From the NCBI GenBank assembly GCA_013141505.1, contig JABFQX010000063.1:1-40889 (forward strand): DNA of 40,889 nt. The letters are read 5' to 3'. Of the stretch, positions 26,569-35,146 are shown piece by piece. Source of the stretch: Methyloglobulus sp. (GTDB taxonomy: Bacteria; Pseudomonadota; Gammaproteobacteria; Methylococcales; Methylomonadaceae). The notes beneath the pieces are model-generated. The model was not told the origin of the DNA and made no database searches. It saw only the letters and a program-made list of their open reading frames with translations. The position numbers were made by a program, and so were the translations under genes. Each line of letters opens with the position of its first letter. The first letter of the stretch is position 1.

Positions 26569-27060
26569 TTAGCGTTTCCCAATGATAAATCCTGCATAGT
26601 GGTTATTCATACGGCGTGCAAGTGTTGAGCAATATCCGAAATATTTAGCACATTCGGGTTTGTTCATTCTGTCTGTACCTGGATAGCAAAGCGAAATGAA
26701 GTAAACATCAGTTGACGAAAGCATTGCCATTCGTGAAACGAATTTTTTTGCGACTTGGTCAGCGCGGTTTTTATACAACTCAATCACTACAACAAATCCA
26801 TCCCCCTCCCCAAAAACATCGATGGAATCTTTGGTTTGGTTATTCGGACAATGCTCCATTTTCCAGTCAATATCTGGAATTGAAACATCTAATGCAAATG
26901 CTATTAACTTTTGGAATTCTGTAACAATTATTCGTTGGTCAGAATTTGACTTTCCAATATGGTCAGAGAAAAACTCTGAGCATTCGATATCGGAAATGCA
27001 AGCAATAATTTTGCTTAGGGTATTACAGTCATCTGATTTTTCGAGTAGCTCTGGAATCAC
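26569..27060 (-). CDS. Uncharacterised protein with a possible nuclease-like core
   Basis: A 163-aa protein not recognised as a named family. The GTG start is well supported by GGAGG 6 nt upstream. The centre holds Asp81 (KDSIDVFGEGDGF) followed by strand VVVIEL with Glu94 and Lys97, then RADQVAKKFVSR. This recalls PD-(D/E)xK folds in which a strand-borne acid-x-x-Lys follows an Asp, but spacing is E-x-x-K rather than E-x-K, so the link is tentative. It lies between alaC and the toxin-antitoxin pair and looks like accessory DNA. A defence or mobile-element role is possible but unproven. Confidence 0.65.
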   Translation of the reverse strand: MIPELLEKSDDCNTLSKIIACISDIECSEFFSDHIGKSNSDQRIIVTEFQKLIAFALDVSIPDIDWKMEHCPNNQTKDSIDVFGEGDGFVVVIELYKNRADQVAKKFVSRMAMLSSTDVYFISLCYPGTDRMNKPECAKYFGYCSTLARRMNNHYAGFIIGKR

Positions 27061-27141
27061 TTTGACCTCCGAAAATCTAACGTAGTTCGTTGGGTACGGT
27101 GGAAAAGAACCGCATCAATCGAGTTAGTTCATTTTTATACT

Positions 27142-28326
27142 TCAAACAACCCCATCCTTCCTCATCATCTGCTTAATCCCCCTAATTGCCTGCCTTGTAC
27201 GGTGTTCGTTTTCTATTAATCCAAAACGCACATGATCGTCACCGTATTGTCCAAAACCAATACCAGGCGCTACAGCGACTTTGGCCTCTATTAATAACTT
27301 CTTGGAAAACTCCAGCGAACCCATTTCCAAGTAAGGTTGAGGGATTTTTGCCCACACGAACATGGTCGCTTTCGGTTTTTCCACTGGCCAGCCGATGGAA
27401 TTCAAACCTTCACAGAGGACATCACGGCGCTTGCAGTACATATCGGATATTTCCCGCACACAATCTTGTGGGCCTTCCAGCGCGGCAATCGCAGCGATCT
27501 GGATGGGCGTGAAAGTGCCGTAGTCTAGGTAAGATTTGATTCGCGCCAATGCGCCGACCAATTCTTTGTTGCCGCACATGAAGCCGACGCGCCAGCCCGG
27601 CATGTTGTAACTTTTCGACATGGAGAAAAATTCGACGGCAATATCTTTCGCACCCGGCACTTGCAAGATGGATGGCGCAATATAACCATCGAACACAATA
27701 TCGACATAAGCAATATCATGCACGACCCAAATCTTATGTTCTTTGGCTAGAGCAATAATTTTTTCAAAGAAATTTAGCTCAACACATCCGCTGGTTGGAT
27801 TGCCTGGGAAATTCAGGATCAGCATTTTCGGCTTCGGCCAGCACTCGACGATGGCTTTTTCCAGTTCTTCAAAAAAATCGACACCAGGAATTAACGGCAC
27901 ATGGCGCACGTCTGCACCCGCAATCACCACCCCGTAAGGATGGATGGGGTAAGCGGGATTTGGCACCAGTACCACATCGCCTGGGCCTAATGTCGCCAAC
28001 GCCAAATGCGCCAGACCTTCTTTGGAACCAATGGTAACAATGGCTTCTGTTTCTGGATTAAGGTCAACATCGAAACGAGTTTTATACCAATTGCATATCG
28101 CTCGCCTTAGCCGAGGAATACCCTTGGATACCGAATATCGGTGCGTATCAGGCCGTTTGGTCGCTTCCAACAACTTGTTGACGATATGATCCGGCGTAGG
28201 CTGGTCAGGATTGCCCATACCGAAATCAATAATATCCTCGCCCGCCGCCCGCGCCTTGGCTTTGAGTTCATTGACGATATTGAAAACGTAAGGGGGTAAA
28301 CGACTTATGCGATGAAATTGTTCCAT
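27142..28326 (-). CDS. alaC: Alanine/glutamate-pyruvate-type aminotransferase AlaC
   Basis: Class I/II PLP aminotransferase. The 394 aa contain the substrate region [11 protein letters not shown] and NFPGNPTSG (Asn ligand). The PLP lysine is in [17 protein letters not shown] near residue 237, and the C-terminal Arg is in [11 protein letters not shown]. AlaC makes alanine from pyruvate, and homologs are often found directly upstream of hom and thrC. Here that link is interrupted by three small accessory genes. Confidence 0.92.
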   Translation of the reverse strand: MEQFHRISRLPPYVFNIVNELKAKARAAGEDIIDFGMGNPDQPTPDHIVNKLLEATKRPDTHRYSVSKGIPRLRRAICNWYKTRFDVDLNPETEAIVTIGSKEGLAHLALATLGPGDVVLVPNPAYPIHPYGVVIAGADVRHVPLIPGVDFFEELEKAIVECWPKPKMLILNFPGNPTSGCVELNFFEKIIALAKEHKIWVVHDIAYVDIVFDGYIAPSILQVPGAKDIAVEFFSMSKSYNMPGWRVGFMCGNKELVGALARIKSYLDYGTFTPIQIAAIAALEGPQDCVREISDMYCKRRDVLCEGLNSIGWPVEKPKATMFVWAKIPQPYLEMGSLEFSKKLLIEAKVAVAPGIGFGQYGDDHVRFGLIENEHRTRQAIRGIKQMMRKDGVV

Positions 28327-28427
28327 TAACAGCTCTTGAGAAATCCGTGTATAAAAGAAGTTATGTTACTGATGCAACTGCACCTTGTCTACTTGCTTAT
28401 TGATCCAGCCTTATGAAGTTTTAATTT

Positions 28428-28484
28428 CCCTTCGGCTTCGCTCAGGGAACGCCGCGGTAACGTACCCTGAGCAAAGCCGAAGGG
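28428..28484. repeat. Inverted-repeat element
   Basis: CCCTTCGGCTTCGCTCAGGG at 28428-28447 is mirrored by CCCTGAGCAAAGCCGAAGGG at 28465-28484 with one mismatch over 20 bp, around a 17-nt centre. It lies in the 245-nt spacer between alaC and kdsB. It can form a strong hairpin and resembles dispersed REP-type elements. No U-run follows. Confidence 0.75.
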
Positions 28485-28571
28485 ATTCACCGCTATTTCA
28501 AACATTTAAAGGCCGAATCTATTAATAATAAAGAACCTATTTGACTGGTAATTTGTCCGAAGAGATTGGCT

Positions 28572-29345
28572 TTATTGTTGAAAGTTAAGGAGAAACTGTT
28601 CAACCCGTTGCAAATCCTCCGCCGTGTCAATCCCTGCCGGCGGCGTTTTTGCGACAATTTTCACTTTTATTTCTTCCCCGTGCCATAGAATACGCAACTG
28701 CTCCAAGGATTCAACCGTTTCCAATACGGAAGGTTGCCATTGGCAGTAGTGATTCAGAAAATCGACGGTATACGCATACATGCCGATATGCCGGTAATGC
28801 GTTATGCGCTCCGAAACGTGCTTAGTTTTGTCGGCGAAGCCGTCCCTGTCCCAAGGAATAGGCGCACGACTGAAATACAGCGCATACCCGTCCTTGTTTA
28901 GCACCACCTTCACTGCATTGGGATTGAAAATTTCCTCAAAATCGCTGATTTTAGCTGCCAACGTCGCAATCCCAGCCTGCTCTTGACTCGCCAAAACCAG
29001 CGCAAGTTCTTGGATGATGTCTGGTGGAATGAGGGGTTCATCACCTTGTACATTAACGATAACATCGTGTCCTGACCAACCACACAGTTTGGCAACCTCG
29101 GCAATCCGCTCCGTGCCGCTTTGGTGGTCGGGTCGGGTCATGACGGCTTGTATGCCTAAATCGGTGACCACTTTAAAAATCCGCTCATCATCGGTAGCGA
29201 CCACAACTTCCTCAGCCCCCGATTGCTGTGCTTTCTCGCAGACATGGGCAATCATCGGTTTACCGGCAATATCAAGCAAGGGCTTACCCGGCAAGCGGGT
29301 AGAGGCATACCGGGCAGGAATGACGACTTTAAAACGCACCGTCAT
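28572..29345 (-). CDS. kdsB: 3-deoxy-manno-octulosonate cytidylyltransferase
   Basis: Activates KDO to CMP-KDO for lipopolysaccharide inner-core synthesis. The 257 aa begin with the nucleotidyltransferase motif [17 protein letters not shown]; further motifs are [20 protein letters not shown] and [12 protein letters not shown]. The ATG overlaps the stop of the Trm112-like gene (ATGA). It is the last gene of the exbB-to-kdsB operon. Confidence 0.97.
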   Translation of the reverse strand: MTVRFKVVIPARYASTRLPGKPLLDIAGKPMIAHVCEKAQQSGAEEVVVATDDERIFKVVTDLGIQAVMTRPDHQSGTERIAEVAKLCGWSGHDVIVNVQGDEPLIPPDIIQELALVLASQEQAGIATLAAKISDFEEIFNPNAVKVVLNKDGYALYFSRAPIPWDRDGFADKTKHVSERITHYRHIGMYAYTVDFLNHYCQWQPSVLETVESLEQLRILWHGEEIKVKIVAKTPPAGIDTAEDLQRVEQFLLNFQQ

Positions 29346-29536
29346 TTGTATAAAGCATCAACTTCTTCGGTTGTTAATGTTCGCGCTTCATCCTCGAGCA
29401 TCACCGGAATGTCATCGCGGATCGGAAACGCCAAGCGATCAGCGCGGCAAATAAGTTCTTGATTCACCTTATTATAAATCAGGCGGCTTTTGCAAAGCGG
29501 ACAAGCCAATATGTCGAGCAGTTTTTTATCTATCAT
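29342..29536 (-). CDS. ycaR: Trm112 family protein (YcaR)
   Basis: A 64-aa zinc-ribbon-like protein starting [19 protein letters not shown]; the first CxxC is kept. The later segment [21 protein letters not shown] is diagnostic of the family. Homologs sit between lpxK and kdsB in many gammaproteobacteria. Its function in bacteria is not established. It overlaps lpxK by 11 nt and kdsB by 4 nt. Confidence 0.93.
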   Translation of the reverse strand: MIDKKLLDILACPLCKSRLIYNKVNQELICRADRLAFPIRDDIPVMLEDEARTLTTEEVDALYK

Positions 29537-30536
29537 CTCTTTTATCGATTTTTTTATTTAACAATTCTAAAAATTGGCGGCCGAACAACGGTTCGAGAAC
29601 CGCTGTTACTGGCAAATACCAATGTTGGTGTCCGGCAAACTGGGTGCATTTTACCGCATCTTTTTCGGTCATCAGCACCAGTTTGTTATCGCCAAATTCA
29701 ATATCATCGTGCTGAAACTGATAATGATCGGGAAAACTGTGCGTTGTACAGGACAAACCGGCGGCTTCAAGACATTTAAAAAAGCGTTCGGGATTGCCTA
29801 TTCCTGCAAGCGCATGGCAAGCAAGCCCCTGAAAGTCTTGCAACGGTTTTAGCTCGCCGGTCAGCACATTAACTACCGTATCACCCACTAACTGCATGGC
29901 AAATTCATGGTCTTCATATTTTTCGCCATTCACAACCACAAAATTGACACTGCTCAAGCGTTCAATTGGCTCACGCAAAGGCCCCGCTGGTAAACAGTAA
30001 CCATTGCCGAAGCGCCGCTCACCATCAATAACGGCAATTTCAATATCCCGATTGAGCTTGTAATGCTGAAGGCCATCGTCCGATAGCACAACATTACAAC
30101 CGAATCCGTCCAGCAGCTTTTTTGCCGCAGCCACGCGGGAAGGATCAACCACGACCGGGCAATGGGTTTGCCTGGCAATCAACAACGCTTCATCGCCCAC
30201 TTTACTGACATCGCTGTTTTCATCCACAGACTGCGGACTGCTTGCCGATTGTCCGCCATAACCTCGGCTAATGATGCCAGGCCGAAAACCCGCCCGCTTT
30301 AGATGCTCAGCCAACCAAATAACCAGCGGGGTTTTCCCCGTGCCGCCGACGGTTATATTGCCGACGACAATCACCGGAACCGGCAGGGTATACGATTTTA
30401 ATAGCCCAACGCGGTAAAAATATCGCCGCAACCTGACAACATCGACAAACAAAAAGCTAAACGGTATCAACAAAATACCGAGGAATGCATCCTTATACCA
30501 AAGGTCAATTAGCCATCGTACCAGCGTTTTTTTCAT
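29526..30536 (-). CDS. lpxK: Tetraacyldisaccharide 4'-kinase
   Basis: Phosphorylates the lipid A precursor at the 4' position on the inner face of the inner membrane. The 336 aa are usual. The N-terminal hydrophobic helix precedes the Walker A motif [15 protein letters not shown] near residue 58. Downstream blocks are [30 protein letters not shown] and the [10 protein letters not shown] motif. The ATG overlaps exbD (ATGA). Confidence 0.97.
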   Translation of the reverse strand: MKKTLVRWLIDLWYKDAFLGILLIPFSFLFVDVVRLRRYFYRVGLLKSYTLPVPVIVVGNITVGGTGKTPLVIWLAEHLKRAGFRPGIISRGYGGQSASSPQSVDENSDVSKVGDEALLIARQTHCPVVVDPSRVAAAKKLLDGFGCNVVLSDDGLQHYKLNRDIEIAVIDGERRFGNGYCLPAGPLREPIERLSSVNFVVVNGEKYEDHEFAMQLVGDTVVNVLTGELKPLQDFQGLACHALAGIGNPERFFKCLEAAGLSCTTHSFPDHYQFQHDDIEFGDNKLVLMTEKDAVKCTQFAGHQHWYLPVTAVLEPLFGRQFLELLNKKIDKRDDR

Positions 30537-30970
30537 TCTTCGGGCGGCGATTCTTGTGTCGCGAAAGCGATATGGCTAAAACCCACCTCGTTCGCCATTT
30601 CCAGCGCCGTCATAACAGCCTGATGGGATGTTTTGCCATCCGCGCTGATGATGAAAGGCATATCAGTTCCCTGAGTCGCAAGGGTAGACAACTCATGCCG
30701 TAATGTTTCCTGGTTTTGATCGGACAATTTGCGGGTTTGCCCATCACCATCCGTCAGATAATAAACACCATTCCTGTCAATGCTGACCGTAACGCTTTTA
30801 GCCTCAGTTTCAACGGCTGGTGCCTTGGCTTCCGGCAACTTGATCTTGAGTGCCGCCTGATGATTGAAAGTGGTGGTTATCATGAAGAAAATCAGCAATA
30901 CCATGAATACATCAATCATCGGTATGACGCTAATATCAAACTTATCCCTTTTTTTACGCCGGAAATTCAT
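30533..30970 (-). CDS. exbD: Biopolymer transport protein ExbD/TolR family
   Basis: Proton-channel accessory subunit of ExbB-ExbD-type energy-transducing complexes. The 145 aa have a short cytoplasmic basic start (MNFRRKKRDK) and one membrane helix with the conserved proton-carrying Asp (PMIDVFMVLLIFFMITT). A periplasmic domain follows. The ATG overlaps the exbB stop (TGATG). Position in the lpxK operon suggests a housekeeping envelope role, rather than pairing with a nearby TonB, which is absent here. Confidence 0.92.
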   Translation of the reverse strand: MNFRRKKRDKFDISVIPMIDVFMVLLIFFMITTTFNHQAALKIKLPEAKAPAVETEAKSVTVSIDRNGVYYLTDGDGQTRKLSDQNQETLRHELSTLATQGTDMPFIISADGKTSHQAVMTALEMANEVGFSHIAFATQESPPEE

Positions 30971-31584
30971 CAGACTTCCTCGCGATCGCCATAGATCATA
31001 TCGACCAATTTTAAGGCTTCACCTTCCATATCCAGAACATATTCATCAACAAGGCGCTCAAAAAATCGATGAAAAAACAAACTGGGTATAGCCACAGCAA
31101 GACCCGTCGCCGTGGTAATCAAAGCCTCGGAAATACCGCCAGCCAGTATCGTCGGATCGCCCAAGCCATGGGCGCTGGTTGCAGAAAATACGCGGATCAT
31201 TCCACCCACCGTACCTAACAAGCCCAATAATGGCGAGATCGCGGCAATCGTACCCAACGTATTAAGAAAACGCTCCAAGTCATGGGCAACCCTGCGACCC
31301 GTTTCCTCGATGGATTCTTTCATAATTTCCCGACCATGCTGTCGATTGGCAAGCCCAGCAGCCAGAACAGCACCCAAGGGTGAACTCGTTTTCAAGCGCC
31401 TGAGGATAGGCTCATCCAACTTATGGTCGCGAGATAACATCCACACCTGAGGCACCAGCTCCGGCGGCAGGATTTTCTTTCTTTGTAGAGACCAAAACCG
31501 TTCAATGATGATACCCATCGCCGCAACTGAAGACAAAATGATCGGCCACATCAACCAACCACCATTTTTTATAATTTCAAACAC
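30970..31584 (-). CDS. exbB: MotA/TolQ/ExbB proton channel family protein
   Basis: Pentameric proton channel subunit working with ExbD. The 204 aa have three hydrophobic spans: N-terminal WLMWPIILSSVAAMGIIIE, central TLGTIAAISPLLGLLGTVGGMI and the following ITTATGLAVAIPSLFFH. The LLGLLGTVxGMI and GLAVAIP motifs are family signatures. The start is GTG with a GGGAAG SD. It is the first gene of exbB-exbD-lpxK-ycaR-kdsB; msbA, often part of this cluster, is missing. Confidence 0.93.
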   Translation of the reverse strand: MFEIIKNGGWLMWPIILSSVAAMGIIIERFWSLQRKKILPPELVPQVWMLSRDHKLDEPILRRLKTSSPLGAVLAAGLANRQHGREIMKESIEETGRRVAHDLERFLNTLGTIAAISPLLGLLGTVGGMIRVFSATSAHGLGDPTILAGGISEALITTATGLAVAIPSLFFHRFFERLVDEYVLDMEGEALKLVDMIYGDREEV

Positions 31585-31664
31585 GTTTCTTCCCTAGTTA
31601 TTAATATGTTATGTAAGTTCTAAGATGACAGGATTCGGGTGCAATTTTGTCAAATCTGCGTTAT

Positions 31665-32825
31665 TTATCTTAAGTGTAGCAAATTCTCTGACCGACCCAC
31701 CCAAATAAATGCAACCACAAACGCAATACCACAGCTCACGGCAGCAACAGAAAAAATAACATGCGACCCAAGAGGCTCCCAATAATAACCACTGCCAAGA
31801 CTGCCCAACATACCGCCCAAACCGAAGCTCAAACTGTGGTACAAAGCCTGCCCTTTGCCCTGATGCTGTTGATCGAAAAACCGCTGCACGAAATGAATGC
31901 CCGCAATATGCGTTCCGCCATAGGTGGCGGCATGGAGCAATTGGGCAAACATCAGCAAGCCAATATTATCGACATAGCTGCCAATCAAAACCCAGCGCAC
32001 TATCGCGAATATTAAGCTCATCAACAAGATGCCACGCAAAGAATAGCGTTTTAATAAACCCTTCATAAACACGAACAACACAATCTCGGCAATAACCCCC
32101 AACGACCAAAGCAAACCGGTGGCCGTCGTCGAATAAAGATGTTGTTTCAAATAAATAGAATAAAAAACATAATACGGCGCATGGGCAAATTGGATCAGCA
32201 CATACACCAACAAGAACGCCAGCACTTCCGGTTTTTTGATGATGCTGACTATGTTAATCGGGCTGTGGTCATGGCTTACGACGATTCTGCTTTCTGGCGT
32301 TACTATGGTTGTCAACCAAGTCAAAGCCAATAATCCTGTAATCAAAATGGGCAACAGCCCTATCGGCTGGCTATCCAACAACTTACCTATTCCGACGACC
32401 GTGAATATAAAACCCACCGAACCCCATAAGCGTATGCGGCTGTAGCGGTGCGAATCTACCTGTAAGTGCGACAAAGTCGTCGCCTCATACAGCGGCAATG
32501 GTGCATTCCAGAAAAAGCTAAAACCAATCGTGAGCCAGGCAAATTCGACGTAATTGTTGATTGCCAAAAATCCGGCAAACAACAGTGCCGCAAAAAATGA
32601 TGTCCAGCGGATGATACGCAGGTTTTTCCGGGTATGGTCGGCAACCCAACCCCACAAATTCGGCGCAATGATTTTAGTGCCTACCAAAAATGCCGATAAC
32701 TGGCCTATCTCGGTAGGATTAAAGCCGTTTTCCTTGAGGTATAAACTCCAATAAGGAATGAATGCACCCAAGGCGGCGAAATAGCAGAAGTAGAAGCTGG
32801 ATAAGCGCCAGTAGGGAACTGCCAT
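31665..32825 (-). CDS. MFS transporter, HcaT-like (MFS_1-like) family
   Basis: A 386-aa inner-membrane protein with about 12 hydrophobic spans. Its N-terminus (YWRLSSFYFCYFAALGAFIPYW) and the loop WGWVADHTRKNLRIIRW, followed later by RLWGSVGFI, are typical of the HcaT/LacY-like 3-phenylpropionate transporter group. Substrate is unknown; in most gammaproteobacteria homologs are annotated only as MFS. It is separate from the exbB operon by 80 nt and ends before it on the same strand. Confidence 0.88.
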   Translation of the reverse strand: MAVPYWRLSSFYFCYFAALGAFIPYWSLYLKENGFNPTEIGQLSAFLVGTKIIAPNLWGWVADHTRKNLRIIRWTSFFAALLFAGFLAINNYVEFAWLTIGFSFFWNAPLPLYEATTLSHLQVDSHRYSRIRLWGSVGFIFTVVGIGKLLDSQPIGLLPILITGLLALTWLTTIVTPESRIVVSHDHSPINIVSIIKKPEVLAFLLVYVLIQFAHAPYYVFYSIYLKQHLYSTTATGLLWSLGVIAEIVLFVFMKGLLKRYSLRGILLMSLIFAIVRWVLIGSYVDNIGLLMFAQLLHAATYGGTHIAGIHFVQRFFDQQHQGKGQALYHSLSFGLGGMLGSLGSGYYWEPLGSHVIFSVAAVSCGIAFVVAFIWVGRSENLLHLR

Positions 32826-32839
32826 TTAGAAACCACACG

Positions 32840-32949
32840 GTAGGGTGCATTTTATGCACCATAAAAAAGTGTTATTCATTAAGTAAGTACAAAGTTTTAT
32901 CATCAAATAGCAAATCGACATGGTTTTTGGTGCATGGAATGCACCCTAC
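32840..32949. repeat. REPIN on the 3' side of the RAYT gene
   Basis: Two opposed REPs: GTAGGGTGCATTTTATGCACC at 32840-32860 and, on the other strand, GTAGGGTGCATTCCATGCACC ending at 32929. Each REP is a GTAG tetranucleotide followed by an imperfect palindrome GGTGCAT/ATGCACC. They are separated by about 68 bp of AT-rich DNA. The last base of the right REP (32949) is the last base of the RAYT stop codon TAG. Confidence 0.9.
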
Positions 32950-33497
32950 TATTCACCAAAACCTGTTAATTTTTCATCACCAGACACACCCGCCCAATCC
33001 ATATCATAAACGCCTTGTACAACATAACGATGAAATGTCGAATACGGCCAATCGGACACTTTTTTAACCAAGCCATGTTTTACCGGGTTGTAATGGATGT
33101 AATCCATGTGCTTTTGAAAATCGCTTTCGTCGCGGATTTGATGTTCCCAAAACCGACGTTGCCAAAAGGTTGATTCTTGTCTTTTTAGCTTTGATGGATT
33201 CAGCCATTCGTCGCGCTTAAATTCAGGGTTACATTGTTTGGTAACAAATCGTTTGATTAACGCCCAACGGATACCAAAATCGGCATCATCAGGCGGCAAT
33301 GTCCAAATGGTGTGAAGATGGTCGGGCAGCAAAACCCAGGCATCGATGGTAAATGGGTTAGTAAGTTGAGTAGCTTTGATCCCTTCGCGCAGTGCGGTAC
33401 GAACCCGTTCGTCACATAAAAATGGTTGTCGGCGATAAGTCACGACCGTAAAAAAATAAGTCCCGCCTTTGGCATTCGCCCGCCGATAATCAGACAC
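32949..33497 (-). CDS. REP-associated tyrosine transposase (RAYT, IS200-like Y1 family)
   Basis: A single-strand-DNA HUH endonuclease thought to mobilise REP sequences. About 182 aa. Visible are the family start DYRRANAKGGTYFFTVVTYR, the HUH motif LLPDHLHTIW (His61/His63 if counted from TTG 33500) and the YIHYNPVKHGLV helix bearing the candidate catalytic Tyr. An RRFWEHQIRDE segment is also present. It starts at GTG 33497 or TTG 33500; no ATG is available nearby. REPINs on both sides carry GTAG-headed palindromes, the substrate type of these enzymes. The ORF is intact, so it could be active. Confidence 0.93.
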   Translation of the reverse strand: MSDYRRANAKGGTYFFTVVTYRRQPFLCDERVRTALREGIKATQLTNPFTIDAWVLLPDHLHTIWTLPPDDADFGIRWALIKRFVTKQCNPEFKRDEWLNPSKLKRQESTFWQRRFWEHQIRDESDFQKHMDYIHYNPVKHGLVKKVSDWPYSTFHRYVVQGVYDMDWAGVSGDEKLTGFGE

Positions 33498-33502
33498 CAA
33501 TC

Positions 33503-33609
33503 GTAGGGTGCATTTTATGCACCATAAGGCGGTGTATCATGTGTAAGCGCATAGATTTGGCATCAGAGGCAAATATTGGCGTGGTTTTGGTGCATGGAAT
33601 GCACACTAC
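33503..33609. repeat. REPIN on the 5' side of the RAYT gene
   Basis: Left REP GTAGGGTGCATTTTATGCACC (33503-33523) is identical to the one at 32840. The right REP, reversed, is GTAGTGTGCATTCCATGCACC ending at 33589, with one change (GTAGT for GTAGG). The centre is about 65 bp and differs from the centre of the other REPIN. It begins only 3-6 nt upstream of the RAYT start codon, so it also forms the gene's leader. Confidence 0.9.
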
Positions 33610-33618
33610 TCGACTGAC

Positions 33619-34038
33619 CTACATTACTAACTCTTCATCAAATGGGTAAATAGAGATACATAGAGAAACACCCAGTGTTCCAACTAGCAACATTAGCTGA
33701 GGAGGAAAAGTAAAAGATGACCATCTGGTCTGATGAGCTTCTGTGCCAAAATCAAGATCTATGTCTTCAACGCCTTGAAATGAAGTTAGTTTCACAATTT
33801 CAGATTTATGTTTTGCGAAAAATAAAATGGCATCTTCAATTTGCTGAGGCAATTCTAAGAAGTCAGCTTCGCTGACAAGAACGCGAATACCTGAAGTTTC
33901 ATTTAACTTAAAATTGGTGTTGCTATTGGAGAAACAAGGGTCACCCTTTTTCCAAAAAGAGTCTGGTTTCATAGAGTTTTGTTCGATGAATTTTTCGACT
34001 TCAAAATTTTCGCCACCAGCACGGAGTATGCAACTCAT
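33619..34038 (-). CDS. Uncharacterised 139-aa protein downstream of aroC
   Basis: Not recognised. The protein starts MSCILRAGGENFEVEKFIEQ and holds an acidic middle (VEDIDLDFGTEA). It ends with a hydrophobic stretch (LMLLVGTLGVSLCISIYPF), which looks like strand-rich core rather than a membrane helix. Small widely scattered proteins with this general pattern occur next to varied genes, some possibly immunity proteins. The ATG lies 5 nt after the aroC TAG, which suggests translational coupling. It is more AT-rich than aroC and abuts the REPIN/RAYT segment, so it may be accessory. Confidence 0.7.
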   Translation of the reverse strand: MSCILRAGGENFEVEKFIEQNSMKPDSFWKKGDPCFSNSNTNFKLNETSGIRVLVSEADFLELPQQIEDAILFFAKHKSEIVKLTSFQGVEDIDLDFGTEAHQTRWSSFTFPPQLMLLVGTLGVSLCISIYPFDEELVM

Positions 34039-34043
34039 GAAAG

Positions 34044-35132
34044 CTATCTCAAAATCGCCAACCCCGAATCCACCCCAAAATTCTGCCCCCGATGCCTTAA
34101 ATAATGATCCATCAGGACAATCGCCATCATCGCTTCTGCAATCGGTGTTGCCCGTATGCCAACACAGGGATCATGACGGCCTTCGGTAATCACTTCGACG
34201 GCTTCACCGCGTGTATTGATACTGCGCCCAGGTAGGCGCAGGCTAGAGGTTGGTTTTAAGGCGATACTCGCCGTAATAGGCTGACCGCTGGATATGCCGC
34301 CCAAAATGCCGCCCGCATGATTGCTTAAAAAACCGTCGGGCGTGATTTCGTCCCGAAATTGCGTACCTTTGGCGTTGATGCAGTCAAACCCGCCGCCGAT
34401 TTCCACGCCTTTTACGGCATTGATGCTCATCAACGCATGGGCTAAATCCGCATCCAGGCGGTCGAAGATCGGCTCGCCCAAGCCGGGTGGCACGTTGGTG
34501 GCGACGACTTCAATCCTTGCGCCGATGGATTCGCCTTCTTTCCGTAAGGCATCCATGTACGCTTCCATCTGGGCGACTTTATTCGCGTCGGGACAAAAGA
34601 AGGGGTTGCTGTCGATAATGTCCCAATCGACTTTTTCAATTTTGATCGGGCCTAGCTGGGATAAATAACCTCGTATTTCAATGCCGGCAATTTCACGCAG
34701 ATATTTTTTGGCGATGCCGCCCGCCGCCACGCGCATCGCAGTTTCCCGCGCTGAAGAGCGCCCGCCACCGCGATAATCCCTGAAGCCGTATTTGTGTTGA
34801 TAGGTGTAGTCGGCGTGTCCAGGGCGGAAGGTTTCCGCAATTTTGGAATAATCTTTCGAGCGTTGATCGGTATTTTCGATTAACAATCCGATTGGCACGC
34901 CTGTCGTTTTCCCTTCAAATACGCCGGAAAGAATTTTAACCGCATCGGCTTCCCGCCGCTGGGTGGTATGCCGTGAAGTACCGGGTTTCCTTCGATCCAG
35001 GTCGTTTTGCAAGTCGTCTTCCGATAACGCCATTCCAGGGGGACAGCCATCGACGATACAGCCAATCGCAGGGCCGTGGCTTTCGCCAAACGAGGTGACG
35101 GTAAATAATTTTCCTATGGTATTTCCTGACAT
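34044..35132 (-). CDS. aroC: Chorismate synthase
   Basis: FMN-dependent last step of the shikimate pathway, EPSP to chorismate. The 362 aa show the three family signatures: [19 protein letters not shown] near residue 10, [22 protein letters not shown] near residue 125, and a C-terminal [15 protein letters not shown]. It follows prmB with a 14-nt gap, the usual gammaproteobacterial order. Confidence 0.97.
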   Translation of the reverse strand: MSGNTIGKLFTVTSFGESHGPAIGCIVDGCPPGMALSEDDLQNDLDRRKPGTSRHTTQRREADAVKILSGVFEGKTTGVPIGLLIENTDQRSKDYSKIAETFRPGHADYTYQHKYGFRDYRGGGRSSARETAMRVAAGGIAKKYLREIAGIEIRGYLSQLGPIKIEKVDWDIIDSNPFFCPDANKVAQMEAYMDALRKEGESIGARIEVVATNVPPGLGEPIFDRLDADLAHALMSINAVKGVEIGGGFDCINAKGTQFRDEITPDGFLSNHAGGILGGISSGQPITASIALKPTSSLRLPGRSINTRGEAVEVITEGRHDPCVGIRATPIAEAMMAIVLMDHYLRHRGQNFGVDSGLAILR

Positions 35133-35146
35133 ATCAATATGTTGTG

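Noticed and set aside
29014-29454. 146-aa plus-strand ORF opposite kdsB/ycaR
   Set aside because: Composition (Ser/Thr/Cys-rich) reflects the antisense of conserved coding sequence.
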